Below are positions 61,090 through 64,000 of a stretch of DNA of 64,000 nt, piece by piece. The notes under the pieces were generated by a model. The model made no database searches and was not told the DNA's origin. It was given only the letters and a program-made list of their open reading frames with translations. The first letter of the stretch is position 1. Each line of letters begins with the position of its first letter. This DNA is from JAEZPW01 sp035629075. Lineage in GTDB: Bacteria; Acidobacteriota; Terriglobia; Terriglobales; Acidobacteriaceae. The translations under genes were made by a program, and so were the position numbers. Location: positions 1 to 64,000 of the forward strand of contig DASPIK010000033.1 in the NCBI GenBank assembly GCA_035629075.1. The letters run 5' to 3'.

Positions 61090-63366
61090 ATGAAACAACT
61101 CTACCGTTTGACGGCGCTTTGCCTGGTTTTGGTTTTTGCCGTTCCTGCCATGGCGGACAAAGCCGGTTCGCTTTACAACAAGGGCAGGGACGCGGAAGCC
61201 CGGCGGGATTACGAAACAGCGTACGCCTTCTATAAACAGGCGTTCGACCTCAAACCAAAAGACCTCAAATACCGCACCTCGATGGAACGCATGAAGTTCA
61301 TGGGCGCGGCTTCCCACGTGCATCGCGGCCAGATATTGCGCGAACAGGGCAAACTGCAGGAAGCGCTCGTCGAGTTCCAGAAGGCTGTTGAGATCGATCC
61401 CTCCAGCTTCATCGCTCAGCAGGAATTGCGACGCACGCAGGAGGAGATCAAGCGTGGTGAGGCGGGGCCACCACCGCAGGCTGCCGTCAGCCCTTTGGGC
61501 AAGCGAATCGCCCAGGCCGGCGGCCCAGTGGAACTGGCCCCGGTCTCAGATGTTCCCATCACCCTGCGCCTTACGGAAGACACCAAGGTTGTTTACGAGA
61601 CGATTGGTAAGCTCGCTGGCATCAACGTTCTGTTTGACCCCGATTACACCTCCCGTCGCATTCATATTGAATTGAACGGGGTCTCGCTGATCGACGCTCT
61701 CGAGCTTGTCGCCATGAACTCGAAGACCTTTTGGCGTCCGGTCACGCCGAATACGATCTTCGTCGCTGCTGATACACCGGCCAAGCGCAGGGAACTCGAG
61801 CAGAACATCATCAAGACCTTTTACCTTGCGAATCTTTCGGCACCAACGGAGCTCCAGGACGTTGTTAACACTCTTCGCACAATCCTGGAGGTGAGCCGAA
61901 TTACGCAGATGCCGAGTCAAGGCGCGATTATCGTCCGCGGAACGCCCGATCAGGTTGCCCTTGCCGAGAAGCTCATCGGAGACCTGGACAAGGCTCGTCC
62001 CGAGGTCATCGTTGAGGTGGCGGTTATGCAGGTTAGCCGCGATAAGCTGCGCCAGTTGGGAATTCAGCCCCCGACGAGTGCCAGCATCGCCCTGCAGCCA
62101 AACGTAACGACGAACAACACAAACGGCACTACCACTGGTACAGCGAACCAGATCAACCTGAACCGGCTTGGTAACCTGACAGCGAAGGACTTTGTAGTTA
62201 CCATCCCGCCCGCCTCGGTAAGTTTTCTTGCCACCGACAGCACCACGAAGCTAATCCAGAATCCGCAAATCCGAGCACTGGATGGGCAAAAGGCATCGTT
62301 GAAGATCGGTGACCGCGTGCCCGTCGCCACTGGTTCGTTCGGAGCTGGAATCGGCGGCGTTGGCCTAAACTCGCTCGTCAACACCCAGTTCCAGTACATT
62401 GATGTCGGCGTCAACATCGACATCACGCCCAAGGTTCATCAGAACCGGGACATCAGCCTGAAAATCATGCTGGATATTTCCGCCGTCACCGGGCAGTCCA
62501 ACATCGGCGGAGTCAATCAGCCAATCATAGGTCAGCGAAAGATTGAGCACGAAATCCGCCTTAAGGAAGGCGAGGTTAACCTGCTGGGCGGCATTCTGGA
62601 AGATACACAGACCAAGGCGCTGAACGGCTTCCCCTGGATCAGCCAAGTGCCGATATTGAAGTATCTGTTTAGCTCCGAGACAGCTCAGCACAAAGAGAAC
62701 GAGATCGTTTTCGCTCTCGTTCCGCATGTGGTCCGCGCGCAGGAGTTGAGCACTCTGAACCTCAGACCGCTGGACATCGGCACAGGCACGGTTATCGACC
62801 TGAGAATGTCCTCAAGACCTGCTGAGGGAACTACTCCGTCGCAGGCTCCAGGCACTCGGCCCGCTCCGGCGACTCCCGCTCCCGGAACTCCAGTTCCTCC
62901 GGCTCAGCCTCAGCAACCGCCATCAGCTCAGCCTCCCGCGCCGTCGGGTCCGGCAGTGCTCAGCTTTGATCCGGTACAAGGAACGCAGGCCCCTGGCTCC
63001 ACGTTCTCCGTGAACGTCCAGATGGCGGGTGGACAGAACATCTACTCGGTCCCCGTGCAGATAGGCTACGATCCGAAGCTGCTTCAGCTTGTGAACGTGT
63101 CCAATGGCAACTTCCTGTCACGCGACGGCCAGGCCGTAGCACTCGTTCACCGGGACGACGGCTCAACAGGCACGCTACAGGTCACGGCCACGCGTCCACC
63201 GAACAGCGGTGGCGTAAATGGCGATGGAACGGTGTTCACGCTGACTTTCATGGCTAAAGCGCCGGGGAAAGCCGTGCTCAATATCACTCGAGCGGGGATT
63301 AAAGACGCGATGATGAACAGCATCCCGGTAAGCGGATCGCAGGCGACCATCAACATCTCGCAGTAA
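61090..63366 (+). CDS. Secretin with N-terminal TPR and C-terminal cohesin domain
   Basis: A 758-residue outer-membrane channel protein of the type II/IV secretion family. A signal peptide (1-21) is followed by two TPR-like repeats (to about 130), short secretin N-domains (DVPITLRL and INVLFDPDY), the secretin domain, and a Pro-rich linker (about 574-624). It ends in a cohesin domain of roughly 130 residues (SFDPVQGTQAPGSTFSVN to the C-terminus). Cohesin folds normally bind dockerins in scaffold assembly, so the fusion suggests surface or scaffold docking at the secretion gate. The start is the ATG at 61090. A pseudopilin gene follows 89 bases later. Confidence 0.9.
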   Translation: MKQLYRLTALCLVLVFAVPAMADKAGSLYNKGRDAEARRDYETAYAFYKQAFDLKPKDLKYRTSMERMKFMGAASHVHRGQILREQGKLQEALVEFQKAVEIDPSSFIAQQELRRTQEEIKRGEAGPPPQAAVSPLGKRIAQAGGPVELAPVSDVPITLRLTEDTKVVYETIGKLAGINVLFDPDYTSRRIHIELNGVSLIDALELVAMNSKTFWRPVTPNTIFVAADTPAKRRELEQNIIKTFYLANLSAPTELQDVVNTLRTILEVSRITQMPSQGAIIVRGTPDQVALAEKLIGDLDKARPEVIVEVAVMQVSRDKLRQLGIQPPTSASIALQPNVTTNNTNGTTTGTANQINLNRLGNLTAKDFVVTIPPASVSFLATDSTTKLIQNPQIRALDGQKASLKIGDRVPVATGSFGAGIGGVGLNSLVNTQFQYIDVGVNIDITPKVHQNRDISLKIMLDISAVTGQSNIGGVNQPIIGQRKIEHEIRLKEGEVNLLGGILEDTQTKALNGFPWISQVPILKYLFSSETAQHKENEIVFALVPHVVRAQELSTLNLRPLDIGTGTVIDLRMSSRPAEGTTPSQAPGTRPAPATPAPGTPVPPAQPQQPPSAQPPAPSGPAVLSFDPVQGTQAPGSTFSVNVQMAGGQNIYSVPVQIGYDPKLLQLVNVSNGNFLSRDGQAVALVHRDDGSTGTLQVTATRPPNSGGVNGDGTVFTLTFMAKAPGKAVLNITRAGIKDAMMNSIPVSGSQATINISQ

Positions 63367-63455
63367 AATTCATGTACAAGGGAATGGGCCGGTGGCTCAT
63401 TCCCGAGTTGATTTGGGTTGCACTTCAGCCAGAGCAGTCCGTTACAATAGTAACC

Positions 63456-63944
63456 ATGAAGTTAACCCCGCTGAATACGGGAAGAAGTTTCGGAAGACAC
63501 CGAGGTCAATTCGGTCTTACTCTCATCGAGTTGATCGTGGCCACGGCTATCCTCGCCATCCTGACGGGTGCTGCTATTCCAATTGCTCGCGTCCGGATTC
63601 AACGCGAGAAGGAACGCGAGTTGCGCCGGTACCTGTGGGAGATGCGTGATTCGATCGACCGCTACAAGGACGCGGCCGATCGTGGGCTCTTCCAAACCAA
63701 GCTTGGGTCGGAAGGATACCCGCCGGATCTGGAGACGCTTGTCACGGGAGTAGATATCGCCGGAAAGAAAGTCAGGTTCCTGCGGCGCGTCCCTGTTGAC
63801 CCCATGACCGGAAAGGCCGAATGGGGGCTTCGGTCAATGCAGGACGATCCGGAATCGGAATCATGGGGTGGGCAGAGCGTCTTCGATGTTTATTCCAAGT
63901 CAGAAGGCACTGCCATGGATGGTACTAAGTACAAGACATGGTGA
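63456..63944 (+). CDS. Type II secretion/type IV pilus pseudopilin (GspG-like)
   Basis: A 162-residue prepilin. The start is the ATG at 63456, because an upstream frame from 63372 has no prepilin leader. The cleavage site is FG/LTLIEL, with Glu at +5 as required, followed by a hydrophobic helix. The C-terminal part (YPPDLETL, VDPMTGKAEW) matches the GspG group. It is encoded just after the secretin, so a secretion or pilus locus continues beyond the window. Confidence 0.85.
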   Translation: MKLTPLNTGRSFGRHRGQFGLTLIELIVATAILAILTGAAIPIARVRIQREKERELRRYLWEMRDSIDRYKDAADRGLFQTKLGSEGYPPDLETLVTGVDIAGKKVRFLRRVPVDPMTGKAEWGLRSMQDDPESESWGGQSVFDVYSKSEGTAMDGTKYKTW

Positions 63945-63949
63945 AGCAC

Positions 63950-64000
63950 ATGAAAGCTGAACTGGGCTGTAGGCAACATGGAGCAACTGACTCCGTACGC
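63950..64000 (+). CDS. Start of a further gene, cut by the window edge
   Basis: An open frame begins with ATG at 63950, 6 bases after the pseudopilin stop, and continues through the edge (17 codons seen, MKAELGCRQH). In this context a further pseudopilin with a leader peptide is likely, but too little is visible to say. Confidence 0.3.
   Translation, partial: MKAELGCRQHGATDSVR

Overview
The window looks like a chromosomal segment of an Acidobacteriota member, most likely in the Terriglobia/Koribacter-like part of the phylum. This is an inference from gene content and style, not from a marker search. The composition is moderately GC-rich, GTG and TTG starts are frequent, the division FtsI carries a PASTA domain, a type II/IV secretin is fused to a cohesin domain, and MurE has the DNPR motif expected of a meso-diaminopimelate Gram-negative. 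No phage, insertion sequence, plasmid or CRISPR was seen.

Layout. Bases 1-6530 are a minus-strand housekeeping run (M50 protease, trpS, scpA, scpB, rluB, hisC) ending in a clear terminator. Bases 6690-8645 hold two tyrosine recombinases that overlap by one base. Bases 8660-12022 hold a PAS histidine kinase and a GAF-GGDEF diguanylate cyclase on the minus strand. A RodZ-like gene follows with a textbook promoter, then metK-ahcY (the SAM cycle), a small zinc-ribbon protein, the TldD/TldE protease pair, a PilZ protein, a LuxR-type regulator with a degenerate receiver, bacterioferritin and tRNA-Ser(GGA). Bases 21600-34840 are mixed: DUF4126, DUF309, Mut7-C and DedA genes; an unusual thioredoxin-fold ferredoxin/O-methyltransferase fusion beside an FprA-type ferredoxin reductase; a hybrid kinase; an Ntn-hydrolase; dinB; pncB; and an SRPBCC protein.

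Bases 35434-56103 are the division and cell wall (dcw) cluster: mraZ, rsmH, a 53-codon ORF, ftsL, ftsI, an unknown gene, murE, murF, mraY, murD, ftsW, murG, murC, a polytopic membrane protein, a small membrane-anchored protein, ftsQ, ftsA, ftsZ. It starts at a sigma70-like promoter followed by 10-bp-spaced GTGG boxes, the expected MraZ operator, and ends at a strong terminator after ftsZ. murB and ddl, often found between murC and ftsQ, are absent there, and unfamiliar genes occupy that place.

After the dcw cluster come a secreted transpeptidase-only penicillin-binding protein, then pepA, an unknown secreted protein and smpB on the minus strand, and finally the start of a secretion/pilus locus (secretin-cohesin, pseudopilin, probable next gene cut by the window edge).

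The most unusual items are the ferredoxin-methyltransferase/FprA pair, the secretin-cohesin fusion, the pseudo-receiver next to a PilZ gene whose ribosome site lies in a hairpin, the non-canonical dcw insertions, and several short palindromic or tandem repeat elements.
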